DNA from: Pseudo-nitzschia pungens
Taxonomy: Eukaryota > Bacillariophyta > Bacillariophyceae > Bacillariales > Bacillariaceae
Assembly: GCA_037355855.1 (NCBI GenBank)
Contig: CM074759.1
Coordinates: forward strand, 620,001-684,000
Length of the DNA: 64,000 nucleotides
Direction: 5' to 3'
The translations under genes were made by a program, and so were the position numbers. Below are positions 20,851 through 31,904 of this stretch, piece after piece. Positions within the stretch are counted from its first letter, which is position 1; every line of letters begins with the position of its first letter. A model generated the notes under the pieces. That model was given only the letters and a program-made list of their open reading frames with translations, ran no database searches and was not told the origin of the DNA.

Positions 20851-21392
20851 CTGAATCAATCTACCCACGGAACAAAGGGACGGTGGTTTGTCTTCTCGGA
20901 CCAAACCAACGGACCACTTCGGAACGGGAACGATGCATGACATGGAATTGTTTCGGTGGCAAACCGGTCGCGGACTCTGCTGCTTTTCGCTGCAGGGATG
21001 GATGGCTGGATGAGTGGATAGCTGGATGGATGGATTGCTTCCCGTCGATCGCCTCGTGTTCGGGAACACAAAGCAAGTCAAATCGAACCAGCACCGCGGG
21101 TTCTCCACAAAGTGCGAAGCAATCCTTCCGATGGGCGCGTCTGATGGTTGTGGCGTCAACACGGTGCCACGAGTTAGTCGTTTCGGTGATGCTTTGTTGC
21201 GGTGTGAATTTCCGCAAAAACACATCCACGTAATCAAGTTGCGTGTTTCGGATTCAGAGGATTGATTTCCCTACAACGCACAATATTATTTACTTTTTCG
21301 TCTATTATTATTTATAAGTTATTACGTTAATTCTAGTACTTCTCTTTATTAACAGAAGAAGAACAACATGTACAAAAAAAATCTTCCCAGGG
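20851..21392. other. Intergenic between convergent genes
   Basis: No gene recognised; open frames on both strands lack motifs. Confidence 0.4.
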
Positions 21393-24329
21393 CTACTGCG
21401 TTCGGAGGGTGGCATCCGTGGCATTCGGCACCGCAGCTTCCACAACGGAAGCCGTCGTTTCGTCGGGAATGGAAGATGCCCATTTCTGCACGGCCTCTTT
21501 TACGGCCCGCGCCTTCAAGAGCATTTCGTCGTACTCGTCCTCCGCTTCGCTCAGTGCGGTGATCGCTCCACCGGCTCCAATGCTCACCTTCCATTCGTCT
21601 CTTGTTTCCGTTGGCGTCACCGTGGCAGACCGGATCATGATGTTCATGTCCATGCAGCCGTTGACGCTGAGGTACCCGAGAGATCCGGAATAGGGCCCGC
21701 GATCGACGTTCTCCTCCAGTTCTTCCAAGATTTCCATGGTGCGTATCTTTGGCGCCCCCGTCATGCTCCCCCCGGGGAAGGAGGCCCTCAGCAGATCGAT
21801 CGAGTTGCACGAATCGGAGAGGGTCCCGCGAATCGTCGACACCATCTGGTGCACCGTGGCGAACGACTCGATGTCCATGAGTTTCGAAACGTGCACGCTC
21901 CCCGTCTTGCAGACCCGGCTCATGTCGTTTCGCAGCAGATCGACGATCATGAGGTTTTCGGCCCGGTTCTTGATGGACAGTTCCAGGGATCGGGCTCGCC
22001 GGTCGTCCTCCCGGCTCTCGGCGTCGGTGAGGCAAAACCCGTTCCGGGGCATGACGCGCGCGCACGTTCCCTTGATGGGTTTCGCTTCCGCTTGCAAAAA
22101 CGGTGGTATTTCCGGGTGCGGTTGCTGCCGCGAGACGCTCATGAACCGTTCGGGCGAAGACGAACAAATGACCAGCGAGGTTGGCGATGGCATGTCTGCT
22201 GCGATTTCCGGATCGCGGTTGCTGTTGCTGTCGGACGAAAGGTTCCATCGGAAATACGATGAGTATGGTGCCGGATTGACTTCTCGGATGATTTTGTACA
22301 ACTCAAAGGTGGAGACATTCGGGCTCGAAACGCGCGCCTCCAGCTGGTTTGTGAGGCACAACTCATACGAGTCACCCTTTTTGATGCATTCGTGACATTT
22401 TGCGACATCTTCTTTGTACGTCTCCTTGGGTCGGTTCGGAACGAATTCGAGCGGTCTTCGCTGCATTTCCCGAGAATCACTCGGAGGAGGCACGATCCGA
22501 GGTTCGGATTTGCCTTGAGTGGCGATGAGTCTCAGATCTTCGTCGACTTGTTTCATCCAGGCCAGATTTTCCCCGATGTCATCATCTTGTTCGACGAGTC
22601 CGATTAGGTACCACGTGTCTGTGCTGTGGTGATACACCATGCTTTGTCGCGCCAGGAAAAATGCAGCGGTTGGAACGCGATTTCTGGAACCATCTCTGTC
22701 GATTTCCTTCTCGTTCCCGTTTCCTCCCCTCGTTCGATCGTTCGAGGCACCACCCTCCATCTGCTGCAGGTATCGCTGCGTGTCGTGTCGGACTTCGTAC
22801 CCAAGAAATCCCAAGAACCCACCGCGGTAGTCGAACGGCAAGTCCTCTCCGTAGTCGCTGTCGCTTTCGCCGTTTTCCGGCACCCATTCCAACGATTCTC
22901 CATCCGTTCCGAACCTCACCCATCCAATATTGGCAACGGCGGGAGAGGCGCCGCCACTGGCTCCATTCTCGAAGAGTTCTTTCTCGAGGCGGCTCAGAAT
23001 ATCGTTGCCACTCCCGTCGTTGTCATCGATGTGGTATTCCATCACGTCGTCGGCTCGAGAGGGCGCCGCCAAGATGTCCATTTCTCCGCGCCCGGTGTGA
23101 TGCGAAGAGCTGTCCAACCAAATCGTGTGCGAACCGCGAGCGTAAAAGGTTTCGAAGACCCTCAGTGGCGAAACGCTCGGAATCCCGGAGGGAACGCGAT
23201 GGACCATGACCCGAAACCGCGACGACGGTTCCGGCGCGGGTGGTTCGGATGCCGATGGTGCCTCGCGCGTCGCACCATCGGCGCCACTTCCCGCCACCAC
23301 CGTCTCCCTGTTTCGCTGCTGCTGTTCCACCACTCGCACGAAATTTTCCAGCAGCGCCATGCCGTTCTCGGTGCCGATGCTTTCGGGGTGGAATTGAACG
23401 CCGTAGTGAGGGTTCGATTCGTGTTGGATGGCTTGCACGACATCGTCGCGGCTCCTGGCGGTCACCGCTAGACTCTCCGGCAGATCGTAGGCACAGAGAG
23501 AATGGTACCGAACCACCCGGAAACTCGGAGAAATATCCCGAAACAACGATGGATAACGCGACGGTGGTTTTCCGTGTGAGTTATTGCTATTGTTGTGGTT
23601 GTTGTTGTTGTCATTGATATCCCATGGATCCTTGTGAATGATCTGATGATCCTGCCCGTGAATGGGAATGGGTGCTCTGTCCACCCTGCCACCGTATGCC
23701 AGTGACAACAATTGATGGCCGAGACAAACCCCCAGGATCGGAACGTCCGGATTCTCGGAAATCGCCGAGTGAGACAGGGGTGGTTGTTCCTGGGGCGTTC
23801 CGGGTCCCGGGGACAAGACGATCCCGTCGAATTTTCCAAAGAACAACGTGAGATCCTCCCTATCCACGCCTTCGAACGCGTCCTTGGCAACCACCACGGG
23901 TGGATCGACCGTTATCTGGGCAAGCATGTCCACCAAGTTGTAGGTGAACGAGTCGTAGTGATCGATGACGAGGAGCGATACGTTGTACTTTCTTCCGCTT
24001 CCGAACGGCTTGTTGGGTATCGAACGAAAGGCCATGGGAGATTCGTCGTCGCTGCCGCCGCCGCTGCTGCTTCCCAGGCATTCGTACAAGTTTGTTTTCG
24101 TTTTTGTTTTCGCTTTCGGTAGCATCCGCATCGATCGGTGTTTCCCATCCTTGAAGCTAGAACCGTGAGGAACAACAACGAATGATTCGATTGTCGTCAT
24201 GAACGACGAGAAGTTCAGCAAGAATAGAGACAGCACACTCCATCGAAACTTGATTCGCGGAGACGTGGTTGCTGCCGGGAATATCGATGATGCCGGTGCC
24301 TCCGTCATTCTTTCGTTGGTATATGCCAA
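21393..24329 (-). CDS. Aminodeoxychorismate synthase, PabA-PabB fusion
   Basis: Converts chorismate and glutamine to 4-amino-4-deoxychorismate, the p-aminobenzoate precursor in folate synthesis. One exon, 978 aa. A hydrophobic segment at residues 31-48 followed by IESFVVVP suggests a signal anchor plus transit peptide, so plastid import is likely. The glutamine amidotransferase domain (about 117-335) has the nucleophile C202 in GVCLGHQ and H314/E316 in FHPES. The PabB domain follows; PIKGT (751-755) with Lys753 identifies it as aminodeoxychorismate synthase, since anthranilate synthase has PIAGT. Other chorismate-enzyme motifs are NRAENLMIVDLLRNDMSR, FPGGSMTGAPKIR and YSGSLGY. The fused architecture is usual in plants, fungi and algae. 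Divergent from the fibrillin-like gene. Confidence 0.95.
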   Translation of the reverse strand: MAYTNERMTEAPASSIFPAATTSPRIKFRWSVLSLFLLNFSSFMTTIESFVVVPHGSSFKDGKHRSMRMLPKAKTKTKTNLYECLGSSSGGGSDDESPMAFRSIPNKPFGSGRKYNVSLLVIDHYDSFTYNLVDMLAQITVDPPVVVAKDAFEGVDREDLTLFFGKFDGIVLSPGPGTPQEQPPLSHSAISENPDVPILGVCLGHQLLSLAYGGRVDRAPIPIHGQDHQIIHKDPWDINDNNNNHNNSNNSHGKPPSRYPSLFRDISPSFRVVRYHSLCAYDLPESLAVTARSRDDVVQAIQHESNPHYGVQFHPESIGTENGMALLENFVRVVEQQQRNRETVVAGSGADGATREAPSASEPPAPEPSSRFRVMVHRVPSGIPSVSPLRVFETFYARGSHTIWLDSSSHHTGRGEMDILAAPSRADDVMEYHIDDNDGSGNDILSRLEKELFENGASGGASPAVANIGWVRFGTDGESLEWVPENGESDSDYGEDLPFDYRGGFLGFLGYEVRHDTQRYLQQMEGGASNDRTRGGNGNEKEIDRDGSRNRVPTAAFFLARQSMVYHHSTDTWYLIGLVEQDDDIGENLAWMKQVDEDLRLIATQGKSEPRIVPPPSDSREMQRRPLEFVPNRPKETYKEDVAKCHECIKKGDSYELCLTNQLEARVSSPNVSTFELYKIIREVNPAPYSSYFRWNLSSDSNSNRDPEIAADMPSPTSLVICSSSPERFMSVSRQQPHPEIPPFLQAEAKPIKGTCARVMPRNGFCLTDAESREDDRRARSLELSIKNRAENLMIVDLLRNDMSRVCKTGSVHVSKLMDIESFATVHQMVSTIRGTLSDSCNSIDLLRASFPGGSMTGAPKIRTMEILEELEENVDRGPYSGSLGYLSVNGCMDMNIMIRSATVTPTETRDEWKVSIGAGGAITALSEAEDEYDEMLLKARAVKEAVQKWASSIPDETTASVVEAAVPNATDATLRTQ

Positions 24330-25057
24330 CGGTACGTACTCGCACGCGCAGTAACTTTTGGCAGGTTCAGGATCGTGGATCGTACTCGTTCGGAGAGATG
24401 ATGGATGCTCACCAATGTCGACAAAAAAAACGGAATGCTGCGAGCAAAGAAGAAAGATTACCGGCCAACAGATCGAAACCGATGCAAGTTATTTTCCTCA
24501 AGCACAGTGGTGGGTCGTCGCTTCCTGTCGACCGACCGATGCGTTCGAGCCTTCAATGGAGAAGAAGAAGAACCTTCCAACGACGGTTGTGTTGTCAAAA
24601 AATGATGCTTTTCCCGAGACGAAAAAGTGATGGTGGTGCTCTCATCTCCATAATCATACCCGTCATCTTCCCGGGCAGTTGACAGAATTCGAAGGAATTT
24701 TTTTTTTATGACGCAGAGCAGTCGAAGGGGCGATCAACTTTGGGGGACCGAAACGGAACGAACGGAAACCTTAATTCAAAATCTCCAAAAAAAAAGACAA
24801 TATTCCAACCGCCTTCGCGTAGTCTTGATTGAGTCGAGTCGGTCGTGAGTCAGTCACGAGCAAAGATTTCGATGTTCAACGTTTCTACCAACTTGCCCTC
24901 ATTATTTCACTCCGTTTTCCGGTTATGTACCGTAACTTACCGTAACAACTGTACTGTAAGATTACCGTCTCTCCGGAAGGTTCGAAGGCCCCACCAAGTC
25001 TGACAACGAACCCGGCACAACCCTGGCGATGTCGTCACGAATCCTCCAGAGGCAAAC
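24330..25057. promoter_or_regulatory. Divergent promoter region
   Basis: 728 bp between the starts of the ADC synthase (-) and fibrillin-like (+) genes, so it probably holds both promoters. CCGTAACTTACCGTAAC-type motifs occur at 24930-24965. No coding sequence is supported. Confidence 0.5.
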
Positions 25058-26380
25058 ATGTTTCATCGCAACCGACGAGACGACGCGATCGACTGCCATC
25101 GAGGGCTGTCGTGTGCGGCACGAAAATACGGTATGATGGGCCTTTTTGGCATCGTCGTGACAACGATGATCTCTCCCGGAGCATCCGCCTTTGCCCTGGT
25201 TCCCACGCGCAACAATTTCCCCGCAAGAACCTCGGGTCGGAGCCGCGGTGTCACCGGAGCTGGGGGTGGATTGTTTGCGGCAGCGAGCGAGAATGGAAGT
25301 AGCACGGAAAGTACCGTAGATGAACTCTTGGAACGAGTGGAACAGAAGGACGACGACGAAGGGAATTTCGACGAGGAAAAGGTCCGAGACTTGATAGCGA
25401 CGCTATCGTCCTAGCGCGGACCGATACACCCTGGACGAACAATCTCCTTCCGCACTGTTCGAACCCCTCGTGGGATACTACAACGTGTCCTGCACGCTCA
25501 CTTCGAGGCCGAACGACAATCCGGTCGGCGGGAAATGGACCCGCGGACTGTGGACGGTGAAACGCACGATGCAACACGTATTGCCTCCCCTGCCCGCCGT
25601 CGAAACAGTCCCCGCGACGGACGACGATGGTTCGGAATCGGGCACCGCGCTCGCGATTGGGGACGGCGCATCCGCAACCGCATCCGCCGTAGCCCAAGTC
25701 ATCAACGCGATTCGGTTGGAACTGCTGTGGGGCTTTGTCAACATTTGGGTTTTGTTGAGAGGCGATGCCGTGCCGTTGAAGCTGGACCAGACGGTGGCGT
25801 CCGCGGCATCCGGAACCGACGGCGATGGCGACGCCAATTCCGGAAAGAAGGGTTCACCGCCACAAACTCCTCCCGAATCTCTCGGATCGCACGGTCAAGG
25901 CCTATTTCGATCGTCCAGTGATCGGCGTAAGCCTGCGGGGCGGAACGAAATCGAATCCGCTCTGGAGACGGGTTCTGACCCTGGGACCCACGTCCGCGGT
26001 GGTCTTGGACACGCCCTACAACGACGACCGGATACGCCTGGGCAGGGGAGGCACCAGCGGTTCGCAAGTTCGTCTTTCGCCGCCTGCCGGAAGCCGACGA
26101 GGAAGCCAGGGAGGGATGGAAGTGGGTCCTCGAAAAGACCGCCGAGGCTTCGAGCGGTCGGAGTCTGACCAAGGGAAAGCTGCTGGTTCGTGCGGGGATC
26201 GCGGGACTCGCCTCCGCGATCTTGTCGACGGTCGTGCGGCAGCGCTGGATGAAATTGGGTGCGAGAGCGTCCGCTCTGATTTCGGCTGTCTCCGTGATTG
26301 GTCTGCTGAGGAGCACGGGGGGAATCGAGACCGAGGGATATACCTACATGAAAGGGAGAAAACAGAGCGCACGTGCCTGA
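25058..26380 (+). CDS. Plastid lipid-associated protein (fibrillin/PAP) with three frame displacements
   Basis: Fibrillins bind lipids at thylakoids and plastoglobules. The N-terminus has a hydrophobic stretch (GLFGIVVTTMISPGASAFALVP), the ASAF motif marking a diatom plastid preprotein. Protein similarity then continues through all three frames: frame 1 to VRDLIATLSS, frame 2 with LFEPLVGYYNVSCTLTSRP and LLWGFVNIWVLLRGDAV, frame 3 with LSDRTVKAYFDRPVIGVS and VVLDTPYNDDRIRLGRGG, then frame 1 again with FVFRRLPEADEEAREGWKW to the stop at 26378-26380. Changes lie near 25398-25412, 25850-25880 and 26060-26068; each equals one extra base and the sum restores the frame. LDTPYNDDRIRLGRG...FVF is the PAP C-terminal signature. 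Either a consensus with three small errors or a decaying gene. Confidence 0.7.
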
Positions 26381-27072
26381 AATCAGAAAAACCAATCCAT
26401 TCCACGTAACTGCTAACGACGCATGATAGAATTCCTGTTTCCATGATATCCGTGCTATTGATGTCCCTTGCCTTCGATGTTTCACACAACTCGTCTGTAT
26501 GATTTGTTCAGTGTTCGTTCGTTCATTCGACAACTACGTTCACCATTCCACTATTGGTTTTTGACGGAGAACGATGATCTGCGATATAATGATATGCTAA
26601 CAACTTGATTCCGGATACGAAGTTTCGACGATGCTTCGATGTTGACATTCAGCTAAGATTCAACATTTTCACAACGTAGAAGCAGGGGTCGCTGAGGTTG
26701 ACCGCTTCGAATCAGCACCTCCCGTTTCATCAATACATTCGAAAGCTTCAACGAAACGATTGACGAACGCGACACACTCCGTACCAGACACCGACCACGA
26801 TCCGTGCTTGGGAAGAGCAGATAACGGTATGTTTAGGCGGTACTACACCCCCGTCGAGTGCGTCCTCGACATTGTTGCACTAGATCCAACAGGGAAGTCG
26901 TTCGCTATGACCTCACGCTGTTCACTCAAACGACGCATTGTGGCGCTGTTGCTACTGATACACGGCAATGGATTGAGGGACTGCAGGCCACAGAGAGCCT
27001 CCTTCAGCAGATAGTTGTTGATTGTTTGGGTGGGGCTCTATCATTTTTTTATAAAGGATTAGTTGGATTTTC
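26381..27072. other. Intergenic, no supported gene
   Basis: A stretch at 26820-27040 gives protein-like text in two frames but no recognisable family. Confidence 0.35.
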
Positions 27073-27541
27073 TTAACGAAGACGGCGGGCTTCACGTTCC
27101 CATTCCAATAGACAGAGGATATCGTTCTCACGAACAGGCCCCTTTACGTTTCGGACAATGGATCGCCCCGATCCGGCGCCGCTCTCGGAATCCATGAATT
27201 CGACACGGACTTGGGTTACGTTACCGGTGTTTCCGGTACGTCCGAGGACCTTGCTGACCTTAGCGAGTTTGAAGCTAGTTTCCTGCAATGGATGAGCGTT
27301 TCACAGAGTGGAAGGCAAAGAAAAAACACGATTGTGTGAGCAAAATGTGTTCTGGTACAAACTCTACGTGATTCTACAGCATCGAGTAACGCGGTAACCT
27401 TCACACGGCACACTGCGGCGATGGGACCAATCCGGTGCGAAACTGCCATGGTCATCACGGATCTTCCTGTTCCAATCATGGTGGTCTCTATGCGTTTGGT
27501 ATTGTTTAGATCAGAGGTATTCGGCGCAGCGGACTCACCAT
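27073..27541 (-). CDS. RPS28: 40S ribosomal protein S28e
   Basis: A small-subunit ribosomal protein near the mRNA exit site. Two exons: the start codon alone (27539-27541) and 27073-27282, separated by a 256-bp intron (27283-27538) with donor GTGAGT straight after ATG and acceptor TTGCAG. The 70-aa product begins [18 protein letters not shown] and contains the nearly invariant core [27 protein letters not shown] at its end. Length and C-terminus match the family. An insertion (ESGAGSG) between MDS and RSIVRN makes it slightly longer than the animal protein. Confidence 0.95.
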
Positions 27542-28203
27542 CTTGGTATATTCAGCGGTTCTCGACAATCAATTGTATGAACTGGAAATGAAGGTTGTTC
27601 GTTGATCGTTTGGTGAGTTTTTCCGTGCGCCATCCGTACCGTAAGTTTACTCGTAGTGGTATGTTACGGTGTGTTTGTGCATGAGTTGGAGGAAGGAAAA
27701 TATTATTTTTTTTGGTGCCTCCGATAACGAGTAAATTGTTTGAGTGGTTATGAGCCCTCTATTTGGTCGAACGAGTCGGTCGTCGGTGAGTATGTTGATA
27801 GACTTCGGTAGACCCTCAAAATAACATGCTCTTTTGGGGGAGAGCTTTTCGTAAAAATTGATGCATCTGTTTGAAGAATGCCGGCATATTGCATCGAACT
27901 ACTTCGTACTAGTAAGTGAAGGCCTTAAAAAAGATTTACTCGTTCCACGCTGCTGCACGCTTCTCTTGATGAAGTCAGGATGAAGTCAGGATGAAAATCA
28001 GGATGAAGTCAGGATGAAGTAAGGTTATTTATTTCTTTGTTTCCGTACATACCGGTAATCTTTCTTCTAGCGAATACGAAGTGCTACTGGTGCCACAAGT
28101 ACCTGAAGGTTACGTCGTAAATCATAGAAGTATGTAGTAATGATTTCTGTACTACTAAGTAGTAGTGTTATCAAGATCAGAAAATGATAGTAGAGTGCGG
28201 TGA
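27542..28203. other. RPS28 upstream region and intergenic
   Basis: Contains five short repeats of about 12 bp (AGGATGAAGTC) at 27968-28022 and a GTAAGGTTA motif at 28019. Nothing else recognised. Confidence 0.45.
27968..28022 (+). repeat. AGGATGAAGTC tandem repeat, about five copies
   Basis: Short imperfect tandem array visible directly; one copy carries an AAA expansion. Confidence 0.8.
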
Positions 28204-29702
28204 TTAACGTTTTGCCTCTTTAGACAAATCAATCTCTTCGTACGTCAGAGAGAAGTCGTTGTTCGGATATGAAATTCCCAATGGATGGTACAGTTTTTTC
28301 AACGGGTAGTAGTCGTACTTCGTTCGCCCTGACGTGATGGTCTCAAATCGATTCATGGTGCTTTTGTGGTAAATTGTGTGTACCCCACAGAGACTATCCT
28401 TGTGGAGGCTGTTTTGTTCGCAGAATCGCACATTCTTTCTGGAGAACGAAAGAAACTGGTTCGCGACGAGCTCGATCGTTGCTTGGGCAAGCAAATTGTG
28501 ATCGATCAAATCAAATCGGAACAACAATGGATCACGGACGCAATTCGGACGATTGCTGATCTTCCAGTTGCTTCAGATTTTGCTTGTCGACCTCCAACCT
28601 CTGCGAAATCTTTTTCAGCAACCTCTCCTCCCTCAATACTCGATATTCTGCTCTCGCTCTAAGTTCTTCGGTGGATGGCTTCAAGCTGGCATCGGAAGAC
28701 GTCTTGGAGGACGGGGGCAGCAATTTTTCGCCGTAGTTCTGGGAGGGTCCGGCCCGAACCGTTTGCACCGTCATTGGTGGTTGTGTGGGACGGTAGTTGG
28801 ACGAATGGTCCTGAATTATGGACATACCGGCACCGTACCCGATGCAGGCCGAAAGAATGGTAGAACTGACCAGGGCCGAAATTGCTGCCGTGCTACCGGG
28901 AAGCCACCAGCGCGAGGCTGCGTCACGTCCTTCTTGAATGTTGTTGTTGTTGTTATTGCTGTTGCTGCCGATCCCAGTCGTGCTTGGTTTGTTTTTGTCC
29001 CCTTCGTCTACCAGCATCGGTTGACCAAGTTCATAGATTTTGCCTCCTACCGCTTCGATATATCCTCCCGGAAGAAGGGAAACGGTGCTCGACGACCGGT
29101 CGGCAAAGGGATCTCCCTCGAAGCGTCCAATCGAATGATAGTGGAACCAGATTAGTGCGTCGACCCCCCCTGTCGTTCTCGGCCATCTGGCCAACGACCC
29201 GGTTGTTCGTTTGTTCGAGATCCAGTTTCCAATTGTCCAGAACGGGCGGAGAATCTCCAAACACAAGCGATCGACCGTCCCGTTCATCGGTTTGGTTCGT
29301 TTGGGCACCAGAAACACCGGTCTTCCTTTCTTTCTGAAGTTCGAGGGCTCGTCGTTGCAACTCCTCCGGCTGTTTTGTCGAAAACAGTGCGGAATTGGCG
29401 GACCAAAGCTGCGTCCAGAAGGTCTTGGTTTCTGTGTCGGTAGATACCGTGTACAATGGTAGATTATCGACCAGAGCCCAGTCTTCCTCCATGGTCCAAT
29501 TGGTGGAGTCGATCCCGCTCTCGATGTGGGTGTTCTCACCGTTGAGAGAAGCAAGCAAAGGATAGCCGGGAACCGAAGGGTTTCTTCGGTAGATACAGGT
29601 CCCGTGGGTTCGACGGGAACCCCATCGCGACGGGAAACACTTCGCGTAATCCGTTAGACTCGACAGAGCGATGGTTACTATCAGATGGGCAACAATCCTC
29701 AT
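28204..29702 (-). CDS. Uncharacterised protein with N-terminal signal sequence
   Basis: No known family recognised. The start at 29700-29702 gives a signal-like N-terminus (MRIVAHLIVTIALSSLTDYAKC). The protein then has an acidic/Trp-containing region (WTMEEDWALVDNLPLYTV), a Gln/Glu-rich helical part, and a candidate membrane segment (STAAISALVSSTILSACIGYGAG) with an Asn run before it and a charged coiled coil after it (ELRARAEYRVLREERLLKKISQRLEVDKQNLKQLED). The frame changes once at the run of seven C at 29164-29170 (six would keep it). A 97-bp intron (28439-28535, GTGATC...CTCCAG) in matching phase would join the last exon ending IDLSKEAKR at 28204; the donor is weak, so this end is tentative. 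It may be a secreted or plastid membrane protein. Confidence 0.55.
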
Positions 29703-30276
29703 GGTCGAGAGTGTTGATGAGCTTCGTCGCGCTGCTAAAATTCTACGGGGATTTGAAGAACAGAGCACAGAAAGGTTGATTCAACAACAGAAGCATTGTC
29801 TTCTCTTTCTCGTTTTCTGCTTCGTCCTTTTTTTGAGATTGAGGAAACAAATCTTCGTGAACTACCGTATCGAGTCGCGAACGGAATGAGTCGTGGGTAA
29901 GGGGCACGGAACGGTACTAGCACGAGGTCAACGAAACGTAAGGATAAAGATTATTTGGGAATGATTGCGATTGTACGGTAAACCTTAACTTTATCTTAGA
30001 TGTAATCTCACTCTACCTGGTGATTGTACTCGACGTTTGTACTGGTTTTGGCGCCAAAAATAAAAATCAAAACGTCCAATTACGGTACAGAAGCGACCAC
30101 CAACACCCTCCATTTTTTTGGAAATTGTTTGCTACTACTACCGGTACTACTACTACTACTACTACTACTAGTAATCAACTCCACTATTGATAGCACCTCA
30201 TTAGCACTGTTAGCCTTTTACAAACCCCATCCTCTGGTGGTAACTGTTCATAGCAGCAATGGGACCAGCACTACCT
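29703..30276. other. Upstream region with E2F-like palindrome and CTA repeat
   Basis: A perfect 14-bp palindrome TTTTGGCGCCAAAA at 30046-30059 and an (ACT)n/(CTA)n tract at 30132-30174. No gene seen. Confidence 0.45.
30046..30059. promoter_or_regulatory. Candidate E2F/DP site
   Basis: TTTTGGCGCCAAAA is the symmetric form of the TTTSSCGC consensus. It lies about 345 bp upstream of the 28.2-29.7 kb gene. The sequence match is direct; function is inference. Confidence 0.35.
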
Positions 30277-30592
30277 AGTATACTGGCTTGCCCTAGCTTG
30301 GTTTGGCTTGAAAGGAAGCAGAACAGCCAGCGAAAGCACAATCAATTGATGCGGCGTTTTGCTAGTAATATTCTGGTGGTAAAAGCCAAATTCATTGCGG
30401 TGACACAACACTCACAAACTGCCTGCTGCGATGAGATATAAATTGGTAGGAGTTCAATTCAGTACCTATACTAGCTTGCCCTAGCTTGGTTTGACTTGAA
30501 AGGAAGCAGAACAGCCTGTAAAAGCACAATCACTTGATGTGGCGTTTTGCTAATATTCTGGTGGTAAAAGCGAAATTCACTTTGGTGACACA
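30277..30592 (+). repeat. Direct duplication of about 130 bp
   Basis: 30277-30410 and 30467-30592 are two copies that share GCTTGCCCTAGCTTGGTTTG, GGAAGCAGAACAGCC and ATTCTGGTGGTAAAAG. The copies differ by scattered substitutions and a 3-bp indel. Not obviously part of a gene. Confidence 0.75.
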
Positions 30593-30956
30593 GCTGTCCT
30601 TTTTCTGTCTTTCCGTCAACCAACCATCTGTCCTTTTTCCATTGACCCAGCGAATCAGCATCTGTCCATCTATTGGTTTTGGAGCAAAGTGGGAGCAAAA
30701 CTTTTGCTTTTGTGAGCAAAGCAAAATTCTGCGAAGTAAAAAGCAAAATTTGCTTTGCTAACTTTGCAGCATGCCCAATTGCTACAATTTACCCTACTAC
30801 AATGAAATGCCCCAAATCATCTTTCCCACCTCTTAACGAATCATTAGGAGGTAAGAAACATGCCATGTTTCACATTGTACTAGTACTAGTACTAGTACTT
30901 CCAACAGGTACCCCCTAAACCATTCGGGGGCACCACTTTTCAAATCCTTTCACCAC

Positions 30957-31095
30957 TTAAAATATAGGCCTCGCAATCCACCAATGATTGTAATTCCATT
31001 GGTGGATAGTTTCTCCATTCCATGCCTTTCCAGTATCAGCGTTGACATACATGCCAGTTGGTTTATGAAGATATTTCACCTTGATATTATGCTAG
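30957..31095 (-). pseudogene. Relic of a second MACPF/beta-trefoil gene, 3' end
   Basis: The last 35-40 codons before a TAA at 30957-30959 read like the C-terminus of the neighbouring MACPF gene in its downstream frame: KPTG-YVNAD...W...IHQWNY here against KATG-FLNVD...W...IYQWNY there. DNA similarity is also visible around TAATTCCATTGGT. No corresponding MACPF domain was found upstream, so this looks like a fragment left by tandem duplication and decay. Annotated only as a remnant. Confidence 0.6.
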
Positions 31096-31695
31096 GTATG
31101 GTCATTGTGTACAAGTTCTACTATAACCAGATAGCCAGCCCCTGCAGTTAGTTCACAAGCGAGCGAGTTAGCTAGCGCATCGATCAAGTACAGTACAACA
31201 GTGTACAGCGCGTACACTACAGTACTGGTGCTACAGATGTCAGTAAAAGGTATGGTCAGTACGTTGAATTAAGTACTGGATTTACGTACCCTGACCCTTT
31301 ACCCACATACGAATCAGCGATTCGGAGCTCCATCCGAGCTCTCACTCTTTGGAATACTCTCAGTTACAAAAAAGCATAACAACACATCATGCCCGGCATC
31401 GATACTTGACATCTCTAACGTACCTCTAGAGTGGTAGCTAGTGTGCTCATGGTATATGCAACAAGAAGTGTTTGAACAGTATCCTCTGTAGTCTCACTAT
31501 TTGCCAGCAGTCCGTCGTGCTATATTGTTGTTATTGCTGCTCTCCCTATTTTGTCGACGGACGAATATCTTTACAGGGTTGCTTTGAATGCAACGACGAC
31601 AAAGTCGCCGTCCTCCTTGAAACTACTAGCAGCAGTATGGACAGTCAACAGGTACCGCCGCAAATCTTTGAAGGTGCCTTTCCAATCGTTTTAAT
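31091..31695. other. Spacer between MACPF gene and relic
   Basis: No gene recognised. Confidence 0.35.
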
Positions 31696-31904
31696 TTAAA
31701 TTTGCTTGGCAACCCATTTCTGTGGGTAATTCCATTGGTAGATCGGGCCCCATTTTTTCTGCCTTTCAATATCGACGTTGAGGAAAAGGCCGGTTGCCTT
31801 ACTCTCGAAGCTAATAATTTTCCAACTGCCTTCGACGAATTTCCCAGTCATATGGACAATCCACTCCTGACGAATCATCACGTTGAGCAATTTCACCACG
31901 ATTC
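31696..31904 (-). pseudogene. C-terminal extension of the MACPF gene in displaced frame
   Basis: Codons here continue the trefoil-like repeat pattern (EWIVHMTGKF, ATGLFLNVD, IYQWNY) and end in a stop at 31696. They lie one base out of frame with the main open frame, the change being near 31899-31904. This could be a real truncating mutation or a consensus error. Described only. Confidence 0.55.

Noticed and set aside
26820..27040. Protein-like text in two plus frames
   Set aside because: No recognisable motif, no clear start or splice sites; could be a relic but is not supportable.
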